Shown: positions 26,448 through 38,500 of the stretch, in pieces | Layout: every line of letters starts with the position of its first letter | How positions within the stretch are numbered: position 1 is the stretch's first letter | Assembly: GCF_932526225.1 (NCBI RefSeq) | Contig: NC_064042.1 | Span: forward strand, 4,881,001 to 4,945,000 | Direction: 5' to 3' | Origin: Nematostella vectensis | Lineage: Eukaryota > Cnidaria > Anthozoa > Actiniaria > Edwardsiidae | DNA length: 64,000 nt | Made by a program: the position numbers and the translations under genes | The notes under the pieces: model-generated | Seen by the model: the letters and a program-made list of their open reading frames with translations, nothing else | What the model was told of the DNA's origin: nothing | Databases searched by the model: none

Positions 26448-26505
<58 letters not shown>

Positions 26506-29500
26506 CCATTATCACAACTATCATCATCATCATCATCACCACCACCACTTTAAACACCACCACCACCTACAGCACTATCATCATCGTAAACACTACGTCA
26601 GCTCTTACGTCAGTGTTAGTACCCAGTCCTCTAGAGCTTGGGACAATCTTGAACGTCACGTTACCGCTCGCATCACGCTAAAAAAATAAATAAATAAAAT
26701 TTTGTCTTAATATGGCAAGGAAAAGGCTTTATAGTTCGTTAACCCGAAAGTTGTATAGTGTATCCAGTAACTAAGAGGTTATTTTAAAGATTCGACCAAT
26801 GCTTGGCCAAAAATATTGTTAATGAAAATTCGACAGTACAGTCTCTTTGTCTGTATGATCTTTCTTTGGTTTCTATGGAAGAATTATGCGGTGAAGCCCA
26901 ACAAAAAGTTATTTTATGGAGAGAGAGTTTCCATGGGAAAATGAATTTCACTTTTCTCTTAAACAAATATACATAGAAATATCTTTGCAAAAAAAAGGCT
27001 AAACGCAATGTTACTGCAAACTTTGAATTTTATTTTCACGTTTTTCCACCAAAATTGATAAGCAGGGTGCTAACAACTTATTTCCTCTTTTCGTACTTTT
27101 AAATTAAGTCAAATGAAAAGCTCTCTTACTATTTAGTAACAAGATTTTTAATTGAAGTTCTAAACTACCTACAAATTCACCCTTATTCGAGAACTAGTAT
27201 AAAAACAATGCTGTATACGCGGGTTCTTACGGTATCACACCCACCAGCATTGACTGCAAGGCTTCTATTGACTTGTCAGCTACGTTTGAGCCATTGATCT
27301 CACGAATTTCATCTCCGGGGTGTAACGTCCCTACAACAACAAAACTTGAATAAAAAATGCGCTTTATATTTGAACGGCTTTACATGATAAGCGCGCTAAC
27401 GATGCCGGGATTGTTCTCACCTTGTCTATGAATCATTCCGCCGTACATGATATGCGCGCTAAGGATGCCGGGATTGTTCTCACCTTGTCTATGAATTATG
27501 CCGCTGTACATGATATGCGCGCTAAGGATGCCGGGATCGTTCTCACCTTGTCTATGAATCATTCCACCATACATGATGCGCGCAACAACACAACGTCCTT
27601 CGTCATTCAACTTGAGTGTGATACCCTGATAAAAAAGACAAATAAATCAGAGCCTTTATTGACAGTCTGGCGTGAGCGAAGAAAACGAACGCACGCGAAT
27701 ATATAAGATTTTCTGTTATTCCAAATTATCGAACCCAAGGGAAAACTCTTTGTCAATTTCGCGATTTCTGTCAACCTCAATTACTTCCTTCCTCCAGGGC
27801 TATGGGTTCGTTCGTGGTCTGTACTATATCATGAGATAGCACAGGGTACCCACCATGGGCTCATTGGGGTTCTTGTGAAACTGCACCAGGCGCACGCGCG
27901 TTAGCTTCTCCGGTCGCTCGGGGATGCTGTTGTCGATGGTATCGTTGGGGGTGGTGTCGGGAGGTAATATACTAGTCTCGTCTTGTTTTTCCTCCTGTAG
28001 GACCCCGTCGTGCGCTTGAAGCATCGCCTACAAAGACAGGACAATCATTGTATTAACAAATACCGTAAATGTCTGTTTTAGCGGCCGGCTTCCAACAAGC
28101 GCCATGCTTCGAATTAGCGCCCACAATACGCAAAAGATTAATGCGCTTTCTGCCACACCCTCGCTCTCCTGTCCTGTGTTACACCCTTTACCCTCTTCTC
28201 TTATCTCTTACCATAATATAAAGGTCGCATAAGATGTTTTGAAGTTCATCCTTTCCCCGTCACACGCTCCACGCTCCACCCTCTGTCACACTCTCTTCCC
28301 TGACACACCCTCTCCCCTTCCCTCCTTTATCTTTTAATACCACATCATGAGGGTCTAACATGAGGGTCATGAGATTTCTTGTCGCTCGTCATTCGCCACA
28401 CCCCCCGCCTTCCCCCCTGCCACACCCTCTCCCTCGCGCTTCCCACTTATCTCTTACCATAACATGAGGATCACATAAGATGTTTTGTAGTTCGTAACAG
28501 TCGTCGTCGTCTTCCGCTCGGAATTCGATTAAATTGACAACCTGTAAAAATAATAAGAATCTATGGTTATGTCCACACAAATGATTTTCATCGCCGTTTC
28601 TTAAACGCCGCTTTGCTACTTGATTTGTATATTAAAAACTCGTGACGTGAAAAGACTGGCCTCCGTTTATGTTGTAGGAATTGAATTCTAACGTGGTTCA
28701 TACGTTAGTTTAGTTCAAACAGATTCTCACATATAATCGTATATGTCAACAATAAAGCATTTAATGGAAATCCAACCAGCCTTTGTTTTTGCATCCTCGG
28801 GGACCCAGGGCGTCGCGGAGATCGGGCACACAGGGAGCGCGCAAGAAAGAAAGAGGAGTAAAAGTGTGAGGAGTCTTTCAATCCTCTTTCTTTCTCGTGC
28901 ACTCCCTCCCATCTCCGCGACGACCTTGGTCCCCCCCGAGGATGTTGTTATTGTTTTTATTATTGGAAGAGAAATCATGCGATGAAATCTAAATATATAG
29001 TTAGTTGCATACATATTCGACACAATCTATATCGCAATAGTGTCCCCCAAATCGATAGAAATTGATGGCTTCTCATATCATTTCTCAGGCTATTTTGCTC
29101 GAATGGCAAAATGGCGGCAGACAGACTTTTTAAAGAAATGAACTCACGTCTTTCGCGTTTTGCTCGGCTTCCGAAGTCGTGAACGGAGGACAGGATTCGT
29201 GTGTTTCCGTCCACTCCTGGCTACGATCGTATACCTGGAAGACAAAAAAAAAATCATGAAATAACGAAAAGCTAAACAAAATGAGAAACGCTACACGGAA
29301 AATGATCTCACGAGATTATAAACATCCAATAAACACAGCAAGAAATACCTTTATCAAATAACGAAAAACACTACACGAAACGCTATTTTATGAGCAAATA
29401 GCTAGACTTCTCAACAAGGAAGACAATCTTTAGAGATAATAAACCTCCAAAAATACTACAAAAACAGGTTTATATCTCAAGCTATTTCCATGAAATCGCG

Positions 29501-32500
29501 ACAAGTCTAAAGAAAAGTAGGGAAACAAGTTCAACACTACGAAAGCGAAATTAAATTTATAAGAATTCGTTGCTAAACTATCGCAGATTTAAAGGCCTGC
29601 TACTGTAAAAGCTGAACTGCAATCGCAAGCTTTCGTTTCATTTGCAGTTCGCAGCTTCTTAGGCGTAAAATAAGGTGTGCCCAGAAGCGTCAACAAACGC
29701 TATGGCCTCAACAGGTAGAGGTCAATGACCTTATCAACTTTGACAGAAGCTAAATTGCGATTTATTCAACTGCATATGACGTATAGAGTAATAATGACGA
29801 TGGTTAAAATTAAAAATCGGTTGAAAATGGGTCTGTTACAACAAGGGTGTACTTGCCGAATGAACATTGTTCAAAGTTCAAAGTCTTATGCAATTTGCCA
29901 CGTGAGAATGACGTTATCGCACGTGTTAATACATCACGTGTGTGTCAATCAAACTGTAGTCTTCCAATCATGACGCTGCACTCGAAACACTGGAAGTCGC
30001 ACGTTCCAGTAAAGCTGCTTAGCGAAGACAGATAGAAACATACAATGAAATGCATACTGTCTGACAGTCTACGTTTTTTTTTCATGCAGATCCTGGTACC
30101 GAACACACAAAAAGGGAAAATATCTAGAGACTGCCCTGGTTAACGCAAATATCCCAAGCCCACAAATTAATCTAAAACGTTTTCTTTGCATACTCATTTT
30201 AATAAAAAGGTGTCAAAATAACTTGATGCATGCACGTAGTCCTTTATGCCTTTGCAGAGGTGAGAGGGAAGGGAAAAAGAATGAAGAAATTTAATTAAAA
30301 TAGCTGGTATCAAGAGTAAACAGAGTTACTGACCTGTATAGGTCAAAACCATATGAGGAGTTTTGGGTCACAACAATTTTCTTTAAAAATGTCGATTATC
30401 CACTCCCTTTTTTTATGTTTACATATTTTCCTATTTGCCAGCAACTTCAAAATATCCATCAACGAATAAAGTCTGTTAATTTATAGACGATATTCCATTA
30501 GAAATGTCCTAGATAGTCGCTTGAACTAGCCAATGGTAATAGGTACATTGTGTGAATCGCTTTTGTGGGGAGCGTAAAACGGCGGCGTGATTTGGCTTTT
30601 TTAAGAGTTGAATGAGCTACAGGGTAATTATTATTGAAGCTAGCGAGAGAAGAGAGGTATTAACACCATGAAATATTAATGGATTGTGCCGCTGGCAAAG
30701 GTACAACATCTGACGCCAAGAACACATTAAAGATATATGATTTAGTAAAAGGTATTTTATTTGTACGAAAATGCTAACGGTCCGTCAAAGTTGAATTTGT
30801 AATGAGATACTTTGGTGAAGGTATGATAAACTATTTAATCGCGATAGGCAAACGACGTAAAAAAAAGAACAACAAAAAGAACAACAGCAACAAATTGATA
30901 CAGTGTGAGAGGACTAGTGATCTAGTTTAAAAAAATTAATAAAACCGTCTGATGAAGTGCCCGGGTTTCCTATGCCATTAGCTGAATGATAAACAAGTTA
31001 TTCATAACATATCCTACCAACCTAATAGCAAGCTGAAACTGCCTTTAGCAAATCCTCACAATGGGCACGTGATTCAAAAAATATTCGTGTTTCAAAATCT
31101 ATTTAGGAATTATTATTACTCCAATGAACAAATCTAAAAATCGTTTTAATGTGGAATATTCTTCTTTTCTTCTTCAATAAAGCAACGTAACTATATTGCA
31201 GTAAATCTGACTTAGAAATTCAATTTTGCATCTCAAAACCAAAAAATAAACTGGTGTGCATTTAAAAAATACTCAAAACATTTATTTGCTTTAATGAAAA
31301 TGATATCAATATGAATAATATCTAACGTTCGTGCTTTTAAGGTCAGCGAAATTAATCTCTTACACCAAGATACTAACCTCTAGTAGCGCTTGGAAGTGAC
31401 GATCTTCAAAAAACGTCTGTAGAAAGTCCGTCTCTGCTTTTCTCGCTCCAGTAAGCAACTGTATTTCCTCCAGAGAATCTAATAGCTGTCCAATTGCGCC
31501 TATGCATACAACCAAATTAGTAACTTCTCTGACCTACGATTAGCCGGGAAAATGTATGCTGCGATGTCATTGGCTAACAAAAAAACACTCTACTTGCGGA
31601 TTGGTTGGTATAACTGGCGTCTTTTATTGGTTGATGTCAAATCTATTGTTGCTGTCTTTGTACTCTTTGGTTGACTGTGATGATGATGGTAGCATAAGAA
31701 TATTCATCCTCGAAAATTGAAAACATAGTAAAAGCTCTCTCAGAGGACTTGCGTTTGAGGATTGTGTACCATCACCATCTCATAGTATCAACAATCAAGG
31801 TAACATAGCAAGCTCAAGGGGCTGGGTAAAGAAGGGAAGGGGAGACTAGGCACTAGGAAGGACGGAATCAAGGCGCGCACGTGCTTACGGGAGGAGGAAA
31901 GGTCAAGGGAGCGCTTGCAGCCGACCCCCCGCAAAGCCTACCCACTATCTATGCCTAACAAGCATCGAGTATGACTGTAGAATGGCAAACGCCGAATGAA
32001 ATTTGCTGTAAAAAATAGCATAAAAACTGCACATACCCGTCGCGCTGAGATCACTATCTTCACATTCAAACACATCGTCGTCATTCTGAAATTGGATGTG
32101 GAAATGATGGGTATTGTACATTAGCCCATAAAATGTGTTCTTATCAAGCAATAAAGGCTTCTGGTACTAGGAAATAACGCGATATTTGGAGTGGCAAACT
32201 TGCGCGCTCCGGTTTTTCGCGGAAAAATAACAATGACAAAGCAACAGTGCTTACGAATCGGACAGAAAGTTTTAAAGGGCTTAGTTTTATTGAAGGATTT
32301 TATCTTTTTGTCGCTCTCTTGCGTGACGGCCGCAGCCATCTGTGCTTATTTTGGCGCGAGTCTGCCACTTTAAATGTCACGTGATTATTTAGTGCAGGAC
32401 AACTATTAGAGAAAAGTCAACACGTACCTTAGTCCCGACGTCAATGCCATTTACAACTACAAAAGAAACAAGCCAGCAATGTAAGTGGGTTTCCTTAAAT

Positions 32501-35500
32501 GCTATCAACACAAAACATTCACCGCGGGTGAATGTGTGATGATTATGTATTTGACGGTTTTTATATTTGTTCTTAGGTAACCACAAACGGGCGTTAGGAT
32601 AATCCGGTGGTGATTATGTACTTGACATATTTTTATGTTTGTTCTTAGGTTTTGCGATAAGTAAGTATGTAAGTTTAAGTAAATATGTCGATAAGTAACC
32701 GCGGCCTTTTGATCTCCCTTTTTATTGACCCAGACCTAGGCGTTATACTAGACGTTATGCATAAACAATGACACGCACTTGGTTGTAACACTAGCTTCGG
32801 GAGCTAGAAAGAGCAAGGGAAATTATCTCAAAAGGCAGGGTAAGCTGTAATAACTAAGAAATAAACATAACCACTAATAAACTACCCTATCGCCCGTCGC
32901 CTCACACTATCATGTAGACGAGGTTTATTTAATGAAAAAAACAAAATGGTGTAAATACCTGGAAATTTTCTACTCGCAACTGCAGCTAAAACAGCGCCCT
33001 ACAAAAAGAAGTGGAAATCGTAAGTTGAAAAACGAATGGGAGCGGGCTTTGCGGGCATTCCCAAAGGGCACCGTGAAACATAAAGTGAGGGGTTAATATT
33101 GGTAAGCTTCCCTATTAAGTGAAAGTTGGATTTTTAATAGAATTCATTTTCATACAATGGGGTATACAATAATCAACAAAATTTTACCTTAAGTTTTCGC
33201 CTTGCATTGAATTTCTTCAATTCGTCGACTGTTTCTTGAAGGTGGTTACGGTTTGGCACTTCCCTGTTCTGCAAAATTTACAACATGAATTCTAAGTTGG
33301 GCTTTCCCATTTTCCACTTCCCTGATATGCGAAGCTAACAACTTTTGTTTAAATATGGGCTTCCCCATTTTTCACTTTCCTGACATGCGAAGCTACCACC
33401 TTTTTTTAGATGGGCTACCTCATTTTTCACTTCTGTGATAGGCCATACTCACAACATATATTTTCTTGGTTGGGCATCCACATTTTTCACTTCCCTAATA
33501 TGTGTAACTGTGCTCGAGCTTGCATTAGACATATGCCACATTTGAATTTGTACATCACAGTGATATAGTAATAACTACAGCCGTCACACTATTGATGTCC
33601 TAGGTTGGTTTTCACTAAGACACCAGCCCAACAAGTTATACTTGATTTACACTAAAGTGCAAGGGTTATGTTTTGAGTTTATGTTTGCATCATAGAGAAA
33701 ACTAACCTATATATAATAGAAATTATTCACAAAATCTTTTAGGTACAAACCTTAAGCCAAGGATGTTGCAAGGCATCTGCTGCTGAGATTCGTTGATCCT
33801 GGTCAGTCGCTAACATGTTTAAACACAAATCCTTCGCTTCGTCTGTAATCTGGTCCCATTGGCGGGGCCTCATCTAAAAAATAACATGTCATACCATAAA
33901 AGAGGCGTTATATTACACACAATATAAGGTATGTCATGCAAAGGGGAAAAAGGATGTCATGCAACAGAGACATGTCATGCAACAAAAGGCATGTCACATA
34001 GCACAGACATGTCACACAACACAGACATGTCACAACAGAAGGCATGTCACACAACAAAGACATGTCACACAACATAAGGCATGTCACACAAAGGCATGTC
34101 ACATATCAAAAGGTACTTCACACAACGAACGGTGAATCATGTACTCTAAATTATGATAACCTGCTAGCAATTCCCCACAAGATTCTATTAATAATTTTCA
34201 ACCCCAATGAAAAAAAGTCCTGTAGTTTCCTGCACAACAAAACCCAAAATTTCCTCTTGCTTTAGGTCTTATATAGACAGACAGACAGTTTTATTGGGGT
34301 CTTATACAAAAGAGTACATTGGCTGGGAATCCCAATATATATTGGTGCTTCCTTAAATGAGAGAAAACTGGTTGGCTACTGTACAGACAACTCTACTCAC
34401 CACAGGCTGCCCTTTTGTGATTGATTGATAAACTTTCTCTCCAGTTCCATGGAAAGGATAATTCCCACTCAAAAGAATGAACAGTATAATTCCTAAAAAA
34501 AAGAAGGAATATCACATCAGCCATTTGCTACTTAACAGAAACTAGAAGTAAGACAATAAAAGTTGTTTATACATGTGAATGACAAAATTTAAATTATAAC
34601 AGTGCAACCATGCCACTTTGTCAGTTTTGGGTTAAAGATTTTATGTCGTTTTGCTACACACTTCTTCATATTTTATTCAACTTTAGAACAAAAGTGCGAG
34701 TGACCTTTTTAAAAAAGATTCCCTGGCCATCTCCATGAGTGTATGTGTAATTGGGAGCAGATGAAATGTAAAAAATTGACTGTGACTCTCTTACTCTGGC
34801 TTGAGTAAAATTGTAACTGTAAAGTGAATTTGCATTTTATTTTGCTGGGTCTACCGTACATACCACAACCCCAGACATCAACAGGTTTTCCATATGGTTG
34901 ACGATTTACAACTTCTGGTGACATGAAATGTGGTGTGCCTAGGCGACCTGGGTAACAAATGACAATAAGCACATGGTAAAGCATGAAGGAGCTCTAGTCC
35001 CCGGCCTTCAATAAAACATGATGGAGATATCCCCAAACATTATTTTCTTTTTCGTTATTCACTTTTTTTAAATTTAAATTTTAACACACACTATACAACA
35101 TTCAATTCTGATAAATTTTCTGGTGATTTGATCAGAGCCGTAGCATGCCACGGAATATATTTTGGTTGGGGGGGGGCATGATACAGAAACAAAGAAATTT
35201 ATGGGGGCACATCCTGCTGATCATTTCCTTAAAGTTTTTGAAACTACTGGGAGAGAGGGGGGGAGGTGAGAGATGGATATTACAGGACTTTGGAAAGTGG
35301 TAACTTAGGTACTGTTATGAATTGCTGCTATAGAAGTTCCACTATGCTGAAATAGGTGAATATCATCTGTAAGAGACAGAAATCTACGTACCACTTGTAA
35401 TACACCCTTCTGGAGGTAATTCCACAGCTACCCCAAAATCAGCCACCTTTATGGGTGCTGAATTCTCTCTATTTGCCAGTAGTACGTTGTGTGGCTGAAA

Positions 35501-38500
35501 AAGAAAACAATTATCACCGAAAACATAATTATAACAGTGTTGTTATCCCAGCCTTTAGGTCAAGCAAAAGCAAACGAACCAGCAGCGAAGCCAGGATTTT
35601 TAACAGGAGGGAGCTCAATAGACCCTTTCAATGCATTTTTCCTGTATTATTCTAGATAATGTCTCATACATTTACTATATTTGTGGCTGCTAATAGGGGG
35701 GAGGGGGCCCGAGCCCCGTTGGCCATCCCCTGGCTACGCCCCTGCTAACTCCTTACACCAACTGCGCCACCAAGGTCCCAATTATGTTGATGTTTTGAAG
35801 CCTGTTGCAACCTCTGGACCAAAGTTTATGTTACATTTGTTAAGCAAAGTGTTTTAAAAATAGAAAAAGTTTATTAAGGAAAATTTAAGCAACAATGTGA
35901 CTGCCATTACGTAAAGTAATTGTCTAATCCAACCTCTCTGATTGACAGTCACAGTAGAACTTACAAGAAATATCCACACAATCAGATTTGCAGAAACTGC
36001 ACTAAAAAGTTAAACATAGTCATAAAGATGGACTTACCTTCAGGTCTCTGTGAATAATACCATTTTCATGACAAAACGATACAGCCTCCAAGACTTGACG
36101 CATATAATGACTATTAAATAGAAAAAGATAGGTCAACAAAAATGAGCTGATGTTGTCTCATGTATTATTTGCAGGGACATAAATTTCTGGACGAAAGAAA
36201 ACATTAAACTTTCAGCAGCAATTTTTTTGTTAGCTTTAAGCATGTTTTTTTTTGGGAGATTTTGTCCCAAATCCAGGAGAGATGAAGGCCAAACAGATGC
36301 TGGAAAATGCAATGTTTTCTGGCTTCAAATGGACACTAGGCTGGTTCTCACTACGATGAAAGTGAGGACAGAAGAGAATACAACTGATTTATTTTTGTGT
36401 TACACTTGGTTTTGTGCTTGCGCTTGCGCCATAGTGAGAACCAGTCTTTAAAAAGTATGTAGGCAAAATAAACACTAGTTACCTTGCAACAGCCTCGCTA
36501 TAAACAAATCCCGCATTTACTCTGTTGACAATCTCAAAACATAGATCGGCACCATCCATACTGTGATAATAAAAGAAAAGAAGAAGTCAAATCTTCACTT
36601 TTCGCACATACCCCATCTCGTATAAGCTTCCCCAACCTCTATAGCCAATGTTTTCAAATAGGCCATGTCTCTCTATTAAGCCCTGTTTACCTCCTATGAA
36701 GCATAAATTCTTACATACTAAGAAGTATATACTTTTAAAAGAGCCAATGATACCTAGTGTTAATAACAACACCCGCCCCTCAGCAATAAAATAATAAAAT
36801 AACCCTTCAAAACAAAGTCATACATTCAAAGTTCAGTTGTGTGTTATTGCTCAGCATTGGAGGAATCAAAAAGAATACAAAAGAGGACAATAGAACTGCA
36901 AATAACAATAATGCAGAGCATTTAGTCACAAAAGTTTTATGATATCCATTTCTTTATCATGCTATTTGCATTTGAAATTTGCATTTACATTTGCAGGGCT
37001 TCTGGAATTACGCGGAAAAAAACTCAAAATTATGCTGGATTCTTGGCTAAATTACGCGGAAAATCAATCAATACGCGCTAAATTAGGCGGGATTTTGCAA
37101 TACATTTTTCTTTAAAAATCTAAGTTTTGCTGGATTTTTTACTGAATTACGCGCTAAATTACAGGGAATATCAACTGTTACGCTCAAACAACATTTTGTA
37201 CCGAAGGAAAGCACAAAATAACTTGAAAAGGTTATTTTTTTGCGTGAAAATATCTTAGGCGAGTTTTCATTGGCTCCTAGCCACCAGCCAATTAAAAAAG
37301 GTATTTAATTATTAGTCCTAGGCCTTCGCGGTTTAGCAAAGAACGCCTAGTCATTTTATTTGTTTTCGGAAATTCAGTCCGAAATATCGCACTCTTAAGA
37401 AGAATATCTATCTTTTTTCACGAGAAATAGAGGAAACAACCCTAAAAGAACACATCAGCTATGCAATTAAATGTTTTGTCTTTCAAAATTTAGCCACATT
37501 ACGCGGGATTATGCGGAAATTTGTGGATTACGCGGATTGCGCGGAAAAAGCCAAATTACGCGCTTCCGCACAAGCGCGTAATTCCAGAAGCCCTGCATTT
37601 GTAATGATACACTAAACCATTAATGCAGTTATATTTATTGCAGTTATTCTCTGGTAATAAAGATTTTCAAAAAGTATCTGGATAAAAAAATCCTAAAATT
37701 TAAGGTACTTACTATTCAAATACCATATAAATATACCCATCCATTGAGTAAGCTCCCATCATCTCAACTGCAATTGTAAGACAAAAGAGCTGTAGCAGTC
37801 TTGAAATATTGGGGGGGAGGCATGATACAGAAAACTTAAGAAAGCAATAAGAGTTATGTGTTTAGCTAAGGAAAAATGCAGGGTTGCAACAAGGGCGAGG
37901 CCCCAAAGGGCCTCCCCTTTTATCTGTCAAAAGTACATATAAGGGCGGGGCTGTAGCACAGGGTGTGGCACTGGGGGCACCCCCCCAATATTTTCAAACA
38001 TTATAAGGAAACAACCAGTAAGGACATCACTGTGCCCCCCAATATTTTCAAACATTATAAGGAAACAACCAGTAAGGACATCACTGTGCCCCCCAATATT
38101 TTCAAACATTATAAGGAAACAACCAGTAAGGGTATCGCTGTGCCCTCCAATATTTTCAAACATTATAAGGAAACAACCAGTAAGGACATCACTGTGCCCC
38201 CCAATATTTTCAAACATTATAAGGAAACAACCAGTAAGGACATCACTGTGCCCCCCAATATTTTCAAACATTATAAGGAAACAACCAGTAAGGGTATCGC
38301 TGTGCCCTCCAATATTTTCAAACATTATAAGGAAACAACCAGTAAGGGTATCGCTGTGCCCCCCCAATATCTTCAAACATTATAAGGAAACAACCAGTAA
38401 GGACATCACTGTGCCCCCCAATATTTTCAAACATTATAAGGAAACAACCAGTAAGGACATCACTGTGCCCCCCAATATTTTCAAACATTATAAGGAAACA

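Noticed and set aside
26054-26689. Poly-His, poly-Ser and poly-Ile open frames
   Set aside because: A (CAT)n/(CAC)n microsatellite in a CASK intron is open in all frames; there is no flanking coding signal.
35735-35790. tRNA-derived SINE head
   Set aside because: The minus strand has TGGCGCAGTTGG like an A box, but no B box follows at the right distance and the region overlaps a MITE end.
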